From contig NZ_JAOWLC010000001.1 of NCBI RefSeq assembly GCF_025751535.1, positions 186,001 through 250,000 on the forward strand: DNA of 64,000 nt. The letters run 5' to 3'. Numbering within the stretch: position 1 is the stretch's first letter; every line of letters begins with the position of its first letter. This document shows, one piece after another, positions 9,733 to 17,393 of this stretch. The position numbers and the translations under genes are program-made. The notes under the pieces are model-generated. The model ran no database searches. It had not been told where the DNA came from and was given only the letters and a program-made list of their open reading frames with translations. The DNA comes from Lentibacter sp. XHP0401. Lineage in GTDB: Bacteria > Pseudomonadota > Alphaproteobacteria > Rhodobacterales > Rhodobacteraceae.

Positions 9733-10788
9733 CTATTCGGCGGGCTGAAAGCCTACGATCAGCTGTCTGAGGCCAAAAGCGGCGCCTGCGTAGATGGATA
9801 CAAAAGTTACCGGAGCTGAAAAACTGAGCGTAGAGAATGCCGAGAGGCCTTGTCCGACTGTGCATCCCATCGCCAGAACCGCACCGATGCCCATACAGAC
9901 CGCGCCAACAATCTGGCGGCGCAGCTCGCGCGGGTCTTCGCAGGCTTCCCAGCGGAAGTGGCCCTTGATTAGAGAGCCGATAAACGCCCCGATGAGGACA
10001 CCGCCGACAGAGCCAACTGCAAATGACGGCATGCCGACCGAAGCGGTCATTGTGTAAAGCAGCGCTTCGCCCACGGGTGCGCTATAGCTGTGTGACACGA
10101 CAGGAAATGCGCCAAATCCGTAGTTGGCAATATAGCCCGAGGCGGCCCAGCCGCTGACGATTGCCGCGGCAACGACAAGCGCCCAAAAGGCAGAGGCGGG
10201 GCTTTTGCGAAAGGCGGGAGAGGCCAAAGCCACCGCTGCTATAACAAGGCCAAGGATGATGCCGAGCGCGTGCACGCCAAAGCCTGTTTGCGCAGCAATT
10301 AAATGTGCAATGCCGGGAGGTGTTACTGCATCAGTCTGAGGGAAGGCCAGCGCACGCAAGTAGGCCAACGGACCTGAAAGCACCGCATAGGCTGACACGC
10401 CCATCACAAGCACCACAACGAATGCTCGCATATCGCCGCCGCCAAGCCGCGCGAGCGCGCCGTATCCGCAGCTGCCGGTGAGCGCCATACCATAGCCGAA
10501 CAACAAGCCCCCGAGAACAGAAGCAAGCGGCATCCATGTGATGGAAAGATAGAAGCTTTGCTCCAGCGGGACCAGCCCTGCGCCGGCCAGCGCAAATGTC
10601 CCTGCAATCGCCGCTCCGATGGCGAGAATCCACATCCGCAATCGAAGGGTGTCCTCTCCGTAGAGTGTGTCTTCGATCGCGCCTAATGTGCAGAAACGGC
10701 CAAGGCGTGCGGCAAGCCCCAAGAGGACCCCTCCGAACACACCCGCAAGTGTCACAAATGTGCTTTCCGACATATATTCCAGCATCAT
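9733..10788 (-). CDS. soxT: YeeE/YedE-family sulfur-compound permease (SoxT-like)
   Basis: A 351-residue integral membrane protein with about nine to ten hydrophobic segments. It has the family's paired glycine/cysteine-rich loops: GRFCTLGAIED near residue 30, ALTGSCGYGALARLGGGD near 102, and MGCTVGQGLSAFST near 315. YeeE/YedE proteins import thiosulfate or related sulfur species through conserved Cys residues; SoxT is the version attached to Sox clusters. It lies 41 bases after soxR in the leftward soxS-soxR-soxT unit, which supports a sulfur-uptake or sensing role. The symbol follows from context; the fold call is firm. Confidence 0.85.
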   Translation of the reverse strand: MMLEYMSESTFVTLAGVFGGVLLGLAARLGRFCTLGAIEDTLYGEDTLRLRMWILAIGAAIAGTFALAGAGLVPLEQSFYLSITWMPLASVLGGLLFGYGMALTGSCGYGALARLGGGDMRAFVVVLVMGVSAYAVLSGPLAYLRALAFPQTDAVTPPGIAHLIAAQTGFGVHALGIILGLVIAAVALASPAFRKSPASAFWALVVAAAIVSGWAASGYIANYGFGAFPVVSHSYSAPVGEALLYTMTASVGMPSFAVGSVGGVLIGAFIGSLIKGHFRWEACEDPRELRRQIVGAVCMGIGAVLAMGCTVGQGLSAFSTLSFSAPVTFVSIYAGAAFGLRQLIVGFQPAE

Positions 10789-10829
10789 CAGCCCTCCCAG
10801 CGTCGATGCGTTTCTCTTTTAGTGACGCC

Positions 10830-11168
10830 TTAGCTATCGTCGTCGCAGAATAACTCGTAGACAAGCTCCAAGATGCGCTTGGGGCGGTTGTCTGCGAGGC
10901 GATAGAAGATAGCTTTGCCGTCACGGCGTGGCACAACGAGACCTTCCATGCGCAAGCGCGAAAGCTGCTGGCTGACGGCAGCCTGACGCGCGGACAGGAG
11001 GCTTTCAAGCTCGGTTACAGATTTTTCGCCCGTCACCAGGTGACACAAGATCATCAAGCGCCCTTCGTGGCTGACTGTTTTGAGGAAATTCGACGCTGTG
11101 GTGGCATTGTCCATGAACTTGTCGAGTTCAGCGTCGCTAAGATCGTCGGTGAATTGTGGAAGTCCCAT
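10830..11168 (-). CDS. soxR: SoxR, ArsR-family repressor of sox genes
   Basis: 112 residues with a winged-helix ArsR/SmtB fold: SHEGRLMILCHL, then SVTELESLLSARQAAVSQQLSRLR as the recognition helix region. Two cysteines, Cys42 in the first helix region and Cys108 near the C-terminus (ELFCDDD), are placed as in SoxR/BigR/SqrR proteins. In these, a persulfide-sensitive disulfide releases DNA. It is not the SoxRS oxidative-stress SoxR. The start at 11168 has GAAGG upstream; an in-frame start at 11237 would run into soxS. It probably represses both sox transcription units. Confidence 0.9.
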   Translation of the reverse strand: MGLPQFTDDLSDAELDKFMDNATTASNFLKTVSHEGRLMILCHLVTGEKSVTELESLLSARQAAVSQQLSRLRMEGLVVPRRDGKAIFYRLADNRPKRILELVYELFCDDDS

Positions 11169-11202
11169 TGGGTATCCTTCTGGTGGGGCTTGTCGCCTTC
11201 TT

Positions 11203-11610
11203 TTAATTGCTGACAGCCGCTTTGTCAGGCTTTTCAAAGTCTGTTTTGGCTTTTAGCATCATTCCGAGCAAACCCCAGAAGAAATCTTCCCCCGGGTAGC
11301 CTTCAATTCTGCCGATTTCGGCACCTTCATCCACAAGGATGAAGGTTGGTGTAAAGGTCGCAGGGCGGGCAAATGTGATGCCCTCGGGGGCGCCAGCCGA
11401 AATGTTTACTATACGCAGCGGTGCAAATGCGCCCTCAGGGGATTTTGGGTAGATCGGGCCGATTTCGCTGAGCCACTGCTCGCAATACTGACAGCCCTTT
11501 TGCTCGACCATAATAAGCTCGACGGCAAAGGCCTGACTGGTGGACAAAATGGCGAAGGCCGCAGCGCTGGCCGCGGCTCTGGCTGTTGAGGAAAAAAGAC
11601 GCGTTAGCAT
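11203..11610 (-). CDS. soxS: SoxS, periplasmic thioredoxin-like protein
   Basis: 135 residues from the ATG at 11610. An N-terminal signal segment ends near AFA. The EQKGCQYCEQW motif supplies a CXXC redox pair, and the FTPTFILVDEG segment is the thioredoxin cis-Pro region. SoxS in Paracoccus reductively activates SoxY in the periplasm. It is first in the leftward soxS-soxR-soxT unit and divergent from soxV. An in-frame ATG at 11646 would add 12 residues and place the start inside the palindromic operator, so I prefer 11610. Confidence 0.87.
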   Translation of the reverse strand: MLTRLFSSTARAAASAAAFAILSTSQAFAVELIMVEQKGCQYCEQWLSEIGPIYPKSPEGAFAPLRIVNISAGAPEGITFARPATFTPTFILVDEGAEIGRIEGYPGEDFFWGLLGMMLKAKTDFEKPDKAAVSN

Positions 11611-11641
11611 GGTCTTATCATTGACTGTTTGAGTTACCCAC

Positions 11642-11660
11642 AACATAATCTGAATATGTT
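11642..11660. promoter_or_regulatory. Palindrome between soxS and soxV, candidate SoxR operator
   Basis: AACATAATCTGAATATGTT is a 19-base near-perfect dyad: arms AACATA/TATGTT are perfect and inner TC/GA also pair. It is central in the 72-base gap between the divergent soxS and soxV starts. SoxR proteins are known to bind the soxS-soxV and soxW-soxX intergenic regions. Position and symmetry are seen; the binding is inferred. Confidence 0.6.
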
Positions 11661-11682
11661 AATTTGACAAGGATTGCGGGCC

Positions 11683-12423
11683 ATGCTCGGAGAGATTACA
11701 TACTGGGGCGCGGCGCTGGCAGGGTTTGTTGCGTTTTTCACGCCCTGCATCTTGCCCATGGTCCCGTTTTACCTGAGCTATATGGCGGGCATTTCGATGT
11801 CGGAGCTGAGAAGCGACGGCGATATTGCGCCGGGTGCACAAAAGCGCCTCGTTATATCAGCCATTATGTTTGCACTGGGTGTCACGACGATCTTCATGCT
11901 GATGGGGATGGGGGCGACGGCACTCGGCACTGCCTTTGCGCAATGGAAAGGCGTGCTAACCTATGTGGCGGCGGCTGTGATCTTTGTTTTTGGTCTGCAC
12001 TTTCTGGGGGTTATCCGTATCGGCTTTCTGTATCGCGAGGCACGAATGGAGAGCAAGGCGGACCCTTCAACCGTGTTTGGGGCCTATGTTATGGGACTGG
12101 CTTTCGGGTTTGGCTGGTCGGCTTGTGTTGGCCCGGTCCTCGCATCAATCCTAATGGTTGCAAGTGTGATGGGTGAGGTCTGGCGCGGCGGGTTGCTGCT
12201 TGCGTTTTTTGGAATTGGGATGACCGCCCCTTTCGTTGTGGCGGCTTTGTTTGCCAAGCCGTTCCTGAGTTTCATGGCAAGGTTCCGCAAATACCAAGGC
12301 CACGTCGAGAAAGTTATGGGCGTTATGCTGATTGTCTTTGCGATACTGATTGCCACCAACACCGTAAATGTAATTGCCAACTGGATGCTCGAGGTTTTCC
12401 CCAGCTTTCAGTCACTGGGTTAA
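11683..12423 (+). CDS. soxV: SoxV, CcdA-type membrane thiol-disulfide transporter
   Basis: A 246-residue CcdA/DsbD-beta-like membrane protein with about six transmembrane segments. The paired reactive cysteines are Cys22 in FFTPCILPMVP and Cys148 in GWSACVGP. SoxV carries electrons from cytoplasmic thioredoxin to periplasmic SoxW/SoxS so that SoxYZ can be reduced. The ATG at 11683 is used because AAGGA sits about 10 bases upstream; a TTG at 11674 would lie right against that site. Its stop codon falls inside a tandem 14-base repeat. soxW follows after 49 bases. Confidence 0.93.
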   Translation: MLGEITYWGAALAGFVAFFTPCILPMVPFYLSYMAGISMSELRSDGDIAPGAQKRLVISAIMFALGVTTIFMLMGMGATALGTAFAQWKGVLTYVAAAVIFVFGLHFLGVIRIGFLYREARMESKADPSTVFGAYVMGLAFGFGWSACVGPVLASILMVASVMGEVWRGGLLLAFFGIGMTAPFVVAALFAKPFLSFMARFRKYQGHVEKVMGVMLIVFAILIATNTVNVIANWMLEVFPSFQSLG

Positions 12424-12455
12424 ACACACCGGGTTAAACTCACTGGGCTAAATAC
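12414..12455. repeat. Three tandem 14-base repeats over the soxV stop
   Basis: The copies are ACTGGGTTAAACAC, ACCGGGTTAAACTC and ACTGGGCTAAATAC, head to tail. The first contains the soxV stop codon and the last ends 18 bases before soxW. The differences between copies suggest an older slippage duplication rather than a recent one. Confidence 0.8.
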
Positions 12456-12472
12456 AAAAAAGGGAGAAGAAG

Positions 12473-13036
12473 ATGAACAAGCTACTCGCAATCGTGACAG
12501 CGCTTTTTGTAGCGCTGCCTGTCTATGCCGCCGAACTGGGCGATGATGGCCTGCACAAGGCCGAGTGGATGCGTGACACCTTCAAGGATCTTCGCGAAGA
12601 TCTCGCCGAGGCCAATGCGGAGGGGAAGCGTCTTGCCGTTATCGTTGAGCAGCGCGGTTGCATTTACTGCAAGCAAATGCACGAAGAGGTTTTTGTTGAC
12701 CCGGCCATCGACGCTTACATCAAAGAGAACTACTTCTTTGTTCAAATTAACATGTTTGGCGATGTTGAGGTGACGGACTTTGACGGCGAAACTCTTCCCG
12801 AGAAAGATATGGTGCAGAAGTGGGGCGCTATGTTCACGCCACTGATCATCTACTTCCCCGAAGAAGTTGCCGAGGGTGTCAGCGCGCCGCGTGCCGCCGT
12901 TGCTCAAGTGCCCGGTGCGTTTGGCAGGGGGACCACTTTGAGCATGCTGACATGGGTCAGGGAAAAAGGCTACGAAAGTGAGGAACCTTTCCAGAAATAT
13001 CTCGCGCGCAAGCTTGCCGAGCAACAATCGGATTGA
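12473..13036 (+). CDS. soxW: SoxW, periplasmic thioredoxin
   Basis: 187 residues. A signal peptide covers about residues 1-20 (ending VYAAE). A thioredoxin-like domain carries EQRGCIYCKQMH with Cys63 and Cys66, and FTPLIIYF around 120 is the cis-Pro segment. SoxW receives electrons from SoxV and keeps Sox proteins reduced in the periplasm. AGGGAGAAG precedes the ATG. The next gene, soxX, is 159 bases away behind a candidate operator, so soxVW and soxXYZA are probably separately controlled. Confidence 0.92.
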   Translation: MNKLLAIVTALFVALPVYAAELGDDGLHKAEWMRDTFKDLREDLAEANAEGKRLAVIVEQRGCIYCKQMHEEVFVDPAIDAYIKENYFFVQINMFGDVEVTDFDGETLPEKDMVQKWGAMFTPLIIYFPEEVAEGVSAPRAAVAQVPGAFGRGTTLSMLTWVREKGYESEEPFQKYLARKLAEQQSD

Positions 13037-13094
13037 TTTTTCGGCGTATAACGAAAGAGAAGAACGCCCAGACCAGAGAGGCGCGTAAAAAGGT

Positions 13095-13114
13095 AAATTC
13101 ATTTTCGTGAATTT
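13095..13114. promoter_or_regulatory. Inverted repeat between soxW and soxX, candidate SoxR operator
   Basis: The sequence has arms AAATTCA and TGAATTT separated by TTTTCG. It contains ATTC-N8-GAAT, which as I recall is the consensus for SqrR/BigR-type persulfide-responsive ArsR repressors, the family of this cluster's SoxR. It lies about 80 bases before soxX in the only large gap within the rightward sox genes, where SoxR is known to bind in other species. Confidence 0.66.
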
Positions 13115-13195
13115 GTTGTTGCGAGTCTTTCTGGGGTCCACTACGGTATACAGAGCTAACCTAGCTTGAGAACACGGGTAGCCAAGGGAGGAAAT

Positions 13196-13672
13196 ATGAG
13201 GTTCACAACACTCGCATTGGCGGCAACGCTGACAGCCGGAGCGGCTTATGCCGATATGGTTTCGCCAGCAGATGTCGTCTTTACCGAATACGGTGCGGTC
13301 GAAACGTCGCTCAGCGGCACGGCTGGTAATGTAGAAGGTGGCATCGATGTTTATGCCAACCGTAGCAAAGGCAACTGTGTAGCGTGTCACGTTATCAGCT
13401 CGCTGCCGGATGTTGCGTTTCCAGGCAACGTAGGTCCTGCGCTTGATGGCGTTGGGGACCGTTGGAATGAAGCCGAATTGCGCGGTATTCTGGCGAACTC
13501 GAAGATGACTTACGACGGCACCGTTATGCCAAGCTATTACCGCGTTGACGGTTATACGCGACCAGGCAACGCCTACACGGGCAAAGCGCCTGAGGGCCCG
13601 CTTGAACCACTGTTGAGCGCACAGCAGATCGAAGATGTTGTTGCGTTCCTCATGACACTGAAAGACGAGTGA
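13196..13672 (+). CDS. soxX: SoxX, c-type cytochrome subunit of SoxAX
   Basis: 158 residues. A Sec signal peptide covers about 1-19 (ending AAYA). The single heme site is CVACH (Cys61, Cys64, His65), and the likely axial ligand is the Met in TVMPSYY (Met111). With SoxA it forms the periplasmic SoxAX cytochrome that links thiosulfate to the SoxY cysteine by oxidation. The ATG at 13196 has GGGAGGA ideally spaced; an in-frame start ten codons earlier has no such site. It is first in soxXYZA. Confidence 0.95.
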   Translation: MRFTTLALAATLTAGAAYADMVSPADVVFTEYGAVETSLSGTAGNVEGGIDVYANRSKGNCVACHVISSLPDVAFPGNVGPALDGVGDRWNEAELRGILANSKMTYDGTVMPSYYRVDGYTRPGNAYTGKAPEGPLEPLLSAQQIEDVVAFLMTLKDE

Positions 13673-13716
13673 TCCGGCTTGCTGGATTGCTTTGAGAGAG
13701 ACCGAAGGAGATAAAC

Positions 13717-14133
13717 ATGGAATTCTCAAGACGTGATACGCTTGCCCTTGGGGTTGGCGCTGTTGCTCTGACAATCCTGCCATTTCAAGCCTCAGCGGCT
13801 GCGGATGACCTGATTGCAGCGTTTACAGGTGGCGCAGATGTGGCTGAAGGCGGTGTAACGCTGACAGCTCCTGAAATCGCTGAAAATGGTAATACTGTTC
13901 CCGTAAGCGTATCGGCTGAAGGTGCTGAAGCTATCTTGCTTCTTGCTTCAGGCAACCCGACACCCGACGTGGCGACATTCAAGTTTGGCGAGCTCGCAGG
14001 CAGCCAGAGCGCATCAACACGTATCCGTCTTGCGGGCACGCAGGATGTTGTGGCCGTGGCCAAGATGGCTGACGGATCGTTCGCACGGGCAAGCGCGACT
14101 GTTAAAGTAACAATCGGCGGCTGCGGCGGCTAA
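13717..14133 (+). CDS. soxY: SoxY, sulfur-carrier subunit of SoxYZ
   Basis: 138 residues. It has a Tat-type signal (SRRDTLALG, residues 4-12) and ends in IGGCGG with Cys136, the swinging-arm cysteine that carries covalently bound sulfane sulfur through the cycle. SoxY is exported folded with SoxZ, consistent with only SoxY having a Tat signal here. GAAGGAG precedes the ATG. soxZ follows after 18 bases, as expected for a stoichiometric complex. Confidence 0.96.
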   Translation: MEFSRRDTLALGVGAVALTILPFQASAAADDLIAAFTGGADVAEGGVTLTAPEIAENGNTVPVSVSAEGAEAILLLASGNPTPDVATFKFGELAGSQSASTRIRLAGTQDVVAVAKMADGSFARASATVKVTIGGCGG

Positions 14134-14151
14134 TCAGAGGAGACTAAGAAC

Positions 14152-14481
14152 ATGGCAGATGGTGTAAAACCTCGCGTCAAAGCGCCGAAATCGGCAGCGG
14201 CTGGCGAAGTTGTAGTGATCAAGACTCTGATCAGCCACAACATGGAATCAGGCCAACGCAAAGACAGCGATGGCAATGTGATCCCGCGCTCAATTATCAA
14301 CCGTTTTACGGCAGAGTATAACGGTAAGATGGTGATCGATGTTGAACTCGCGCCTGCGATTTCGACAAACCCATACTTCGAATTCGAAGCAATTGTTCCT
14401 GAAGCCGGTGACTTTAAATTCACTTGGTATGATGATGACGGTTCGGTCTACGAAGACGCAAAATCAGTCGCAATCGCCTGA
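14152..14481 (+). CDS. soxZ: SoxZ, partner subunit of SoxYZ
   Basis: 109 residues, the usual SoxZ size, with no signal peptide of its own. Family segments are GEVVVIKTLISHNMESGQR near residue 18, IIPR-like VIPRSIINRF near 45, and the terminal FKFTWYDDDGS. SoxZ forms an immunoglobulin-like scaffold for SoxY and is exported by piggyback on SoxY's Tat signal. It has a GAGGAG site upstream. A hairpin follows its stop, before soxA. Confidence 0.95.
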   Translation: MADGVKPRVKAPKSAAAGEVVVIKTLISHNMESGQRKDSDGNVIPRSIINRFTAEYNGKMVIDVELAPAISTNPYFEFEAIVPEAGDFKFTWYDDDGSVYEDAKSVAIA

Positions 14482-14494
14482 TAAATACGCATAG

Positions 14495-14523
14495 GCGTCT
14501 TGCCCCGCAGAAGGGCAAGGCGC
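14495..14523 (+). promoter_or_regulatory. Intercistronic hairpin between soxZ and soxA
   Basis: An 11-bp stem, GCGTCTTGCCC / GGGCAAGGCGC, with one G-U pair and a 7-base loop. It lies in the 61-base gap and only a short TTT follows. It could stabilise the soxXYZ message or partly terminate before soxA, setting more SoxYZ than SoxA. Confidence 0.6.
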
Positions 14524-14542
14524 TTTCCAAGGGAGGAAATGC

Positions 14543-15394
14543 ATGAACTTCAAGACACTTTCACTGATCAGCGCTGTCGCTTTGGCACTGCCCACTCTGG
14601 GCATGGCCGATCCGGACAACGACACGCTTGTGATCAACGAAGAAATCGAAATCGTAACCAAAACAGAACCAGCACCGCATGTTGCTGATGCGCTGCCTGA
14701 AGTTATGTCAGGCTGGCACTTCCGTGAGGATGAAACGCAATCCATGCAGATGGATGACTTTGACAATCCCGGCATGATCTTTGTGGAGAAGGGTGTTGAT
14801 GTCTGGAACACAGTGGAGGGCAGCGAAGGCAAGTCTTGCGCAAGCTGTCACGGAGCACCTGAGGAAATGGCTGGCGTGCGCGCTGTCTATCCAAAGTGGA
14901 ACGAAGCTGCCGGCGAAGTTCGCACGATCCAGATGCAAATGAACGATTGCCGCGAGAACCGCATGGGCGCCGAGCCTTGGGCTTATGATAAAGGCAACGC
15001 TACCCCTGTTGAAGCTTTGCTGGCGTCTGTTTCCCGCGGTTTGCCTGTTAACGTGGCCATCGACGGCCCCGCGAAAGAAACCTGGGAAAAGGGTAAAGAG
15101 ATCTACTATACCCGCTACGGCCAACTGGAACTGTCCTGTGCAAATTGCCATGAACAAAACTATGGCAACATGATCCGCGCCGATCACCTTAGCCAGGGCC
15201 AGATCAACGGTTTCCCGACTTATCGTTTGAAAAATGCACGCTTGAACGGCGCTCACAACCGCTTCAAAGGCTGCATCCGCGATACACGCGGCCACACCTT
15301 CAGTGAAGGCAGCCCCGAGTTCGTGGCGCTTGAGCTTTATGTTGCGAGCCGCGGCAATGGTCTGTCGGTCGAAGGCCCGTCAGTCCGTAACTAA
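14543..15394 (+). CDS. soxA: SoxA, diheme cytochrome subunit of SoxAX
   Basis: 283 residues. A Sec signal peptide covers about 1-22. There are two heme-binding motifs, CASCH (Cys99-His103) and CANCH (Cys199-His203), so this is the diheme form, not the monoheme variant that has lost the first site. MNDCREN (Cys136) probably ligates the first heme, and FKGCIRDTR (Cys244) is the active-site cysteine that carries the persulfide ligand. GGGAGGA precedes the ATG. A strong terminator directly follows the gene. Confidence 0.96.
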   Translation: MNFKTLSLISAVALALPTLGMADPDNDTLVINEEIEIVTKTEPAPHVADALPEVMSGWHFREDETQSMQMDDFDNPGMIFVEKGVDVWNTVEGSEGKSCASCHGAPEEMAGVRAVYPKWNEAAGEVRTIQMQMNDCRENRMGAEPWAYDKGNATPVEALLASVSRGLPVNVAIDGPAKETWEKGKEIYYTRYGQLELSCANCHEQNYGNMIRADHLSQGQINGFPTYRLKNARLNGAHNRFKGCIRDTRGHTFSEGSPEFVALELYVASRGNGLSVEGPSVRN

Positions 15395-15404
15395 ATCAAC
15401 CGAG

Positions 15405-15440
15405 GCCCGCAGCTTGACGAGAGCTGCGGGCTTCTTTTTG
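15405..15440 (+). terminator. Rho-independent terminator between soxA and soxB
   Basis: A 10-bp stem, GCCCGCAGCT / AGCTGCGGGC, with a 7-base loop and then TTCTTTTTG. It has all parts of an intrinsic terminator and starts 11 bases after the soxA stop. soxB must therefore be read by read-through or from a promoter in the 60 bases that follow. Confidence 0.87.
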
Positions 15441-15502
15441 TCATAACGCATTAGGTTTTGTGCATATGTTGCCGCTGATGCCAGAAGAAGGGTTCCCAAG
15501 CC

Positions 15503-17200
15503 ATGATCTCCCGTCGTGATTTTCTGCAAGTCTCAATGGCCGCCTCGGCACTTTACGGTGCAAGCGGTTTTGGCAACTGGGGCCGTCTGGCCGCGCAGCA
15601 GGCGCTGACACAAGACCAACTTCTCGAGTTTGAAACATTCGGCAACGTCAGCCTTATTCACGTCACGGACATTCACGCACAGATGAAACCGATCTATTTC
15701 CGCGAGCCGGAAGTAAACATCGGTGTTGGGGGAAACAAAGGCTTTGTGCCGCACATCACAGGTGCTGATTTCCGCAAAGCTTATGGCATTGCCGATGGCA
15801 GCCCCTCGGCTTACGCCCTGACATATAACGATTTTACTGCGTTGGCGCAGGAATACGGACGCGTTGGCGGGCTTGACCGTGTGGCCACAGTGGTCAACGC
15901 GATCCGTGCCGACCGCCCTGACGCGCTGCTGCTCGATGGCGGCGATACATGGCATGGCTCCTACACCTGCTATCACACCGAAGGGCAGGACATGGTCAAT
16001 GTCATGAACGCCTTGAAGCCTGATGCGATGACTTTCCACTGGGAGTTTACGCTTGGCTCAGAGCGGGTGAACGAGTTGGTGCAGAGCTTGCCGTTTACCT
16101 CCCTTGGCCAAAACATTTTTGACGCCGAATGGGACGAGCCCGCCGAGCTTTTCAAACCTTACAAGTTCTTCGAGCGCGGCGGAGTGAAAGTTGCCGTGAT
16201 CGGGCAAGCCTTCCCTTATATGCCGATCGCCAACCCGGGCTGGATGTTCCCTGAGTACTCCTTCGGTATCCGTGAAGACAACATGGCCGCGATGGTGCAG
16301 GAAGTGCGCGGCATGGGCGCCGAGCTTGTTGTTGTCCTGAGCCACAACGGCTTTGACGTGGACAAAAAGATGGCGGGTAATGTTGAAGGCATTGACGTGA
16401 TCCTCTCGGGCCACACACATGATGCGCTGCCCGAGCCTGTGCTTGTGGGCAAGACACATGTCATCGCCTCAGGCTCGAACGGTAAGTTTGTCAGCCGTAT
16501 CGACCTTGATGTGCGGGATGGCGAGCTGAAGGGGCTCAAGCATAAGCTGATCCCGATTTTCTCGGATGTTATTGCGCCTGATATGGAGGTGGCCAAGCTT
16601 ATCGACGCGCAGCGTGCGCCCTATGAGGACAAGTTGAAAGAAGTGATCGGCACGACAGATTCACTGCTTTACCGCCGTGGTAACTTCAACGGCTCGTGGG
16701 ATGATCTAATTTGTAACGCCTTGATTTCAGAGCGTGAAGCCGACATCGCGATGAGCCCTGGTGTGCGTTGGGGACCAAGCATTCTACCGGGTCAGGATAT
16801 CACGCGGGAAGATATTTGGAACGCAACTTCAATGACTTACGGTGAAGCATACCGCAGCGAAATGACTGGCGAGTTCATCAAGGTGATCCTTGAAGACGTG
16901 GGCGACAACCTGTTTAACCCTGATCCCTATTATCAACAGGGCGGTGACATGGTGCGCATCGGCGGCATGGGTTACAAGATCGACGTGACCAAGCCGCAGG
17001 GCGAGCGCATTTCTGATATGACGCTTCTCAAAACAGGCGAAGCGATTGACCCGTCGAAAAATTACGTTGTTGCCGGCTGGGCCAGTGTCAACGAAGGCAC
17101 GGAAGGCCCGCAGATCTGGGATGTGGTGGAAGATCACATTCGCAAGCAGGGCACGATCAAGCTTGAAGAGAATAACTCGGTTCAGGTTACTGGCGCGTAA
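15503..17200 (+). CDS. soxB: SoxB, thiosulfohydrolase
   Basis: 565 residues. A Tat signal (SRRDFLQVSMAAS) opens the protein. A 5'-nucleotidase/metallophosphoesterase-type domain follows, with VTDIHAQMKP near residue 54, DGGDTWHGS near 143, and LSGHTHDALPEP near 310 as dinuclear manganese ligands. SoxB hydrolyses the terminal sulfone of SoxY-bound thiosulfate to release sulfate in the periplasm. It is the last sox gene here: soxC and soxD, which usually follow, are absent, and a strong terminator comes next. Confidence 0.96.
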   Translation: MISRRDFLQVSMAASALYGASGFGNWGRLAAQQALTQDQLLEFETFGNVSLIHVTDIHAQMKPIYFREPEVNIGVGGNKGFVPHITGADFRKAYGIADGSPSAYALTYNDFTALAQEYGRVGGLDRVATVVNAIRADRPDALLLDGGDTWHGSYTCYHTEGQDMVNVMNALKPDAMTFHWEFTLGSERVNELVQSLPFTSLGQNIFDAEWDEPAELFKPYKFFERGGVKVAVIGQAFPYMPIANPGWMFPEYSFGIREDNMAAMVQEVRGMGAELVVVLSHNGFDVDKKMAGNVEGIDVILSGHTHDALPEPVLVGKTHVIASGSNGKFVSRIDLDVRDGELKGLKHKLIPIFSDVIAPDMEVAKLIDAQRAPYEDKLKEVIGTTDSLLYRRGNFNGSWDDLICNALISEREADIAMSPGVRWGPSILPGQDITREDIWNATSMTYGEAYRSEMTGEFIKVILEDVGDNLFNPDPYYQQGGDMVRIGGMGYKIDVTKPQGERISDMTLLKTGEAIDPSKNYVVAGWASVNEGTEGPQIWDVVEDHIRKQGTIKLEENNSVQVTGA

Positions 17201-17237
17201 ACGGTCCGAACCGGAATTATTTGACCGAAATAGAAAT

Positions 17238-17270
17238 AAAAACGCCCGCGTGATTTACGCGGGCGTTTTT
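17238..17270 (+). terminator. Rho-independent terminator after soxB
   Basis: A near-perfect 12-bp stem AAAACGCCCGCG / CGCGGGCGTTTT with loop TGATTTA, followed by TTG TC. The A/T arms make it suitable for both strands, so it can also end the convergent moxR transcript. Confidence 0.9.
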
Positions 17271-17300
17271 GTCTTTGCGAGAGAGGTTTTTCGGCTGACA

Positions 17301-17383
17301 CCGACCCGCTGGGGGGCCAGCCCCCCTGGTGCAAAACCTGCAATTTTGCCCCCCCCCGGGATATTTGAGGCAATAAGAAAGGC
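17301..17383. repeat. Dispersed intergenic repeat, copy A
   Basis: A GC-rich part (ACCCGCTGGGGGG with a CCAGCCCCCC dyad and a CCCCCCCCCGGG tract) is followed by GGATATTTGAGGCAATAAGA. Related sequences occur at 21631-21689, 45908-45946 and 61296-61351. It sits exactly between soxB and moxR. Confidence 0.7.
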
Positions 17384-17393
17384 CTAAAGCGGA

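Noticed and set aside
12482-13783. A 433-codon open frame on the minus strand
   Set aside because: It is antisense to soxW and soxX, crosses the intergenic operator, and has no recognisable domain.
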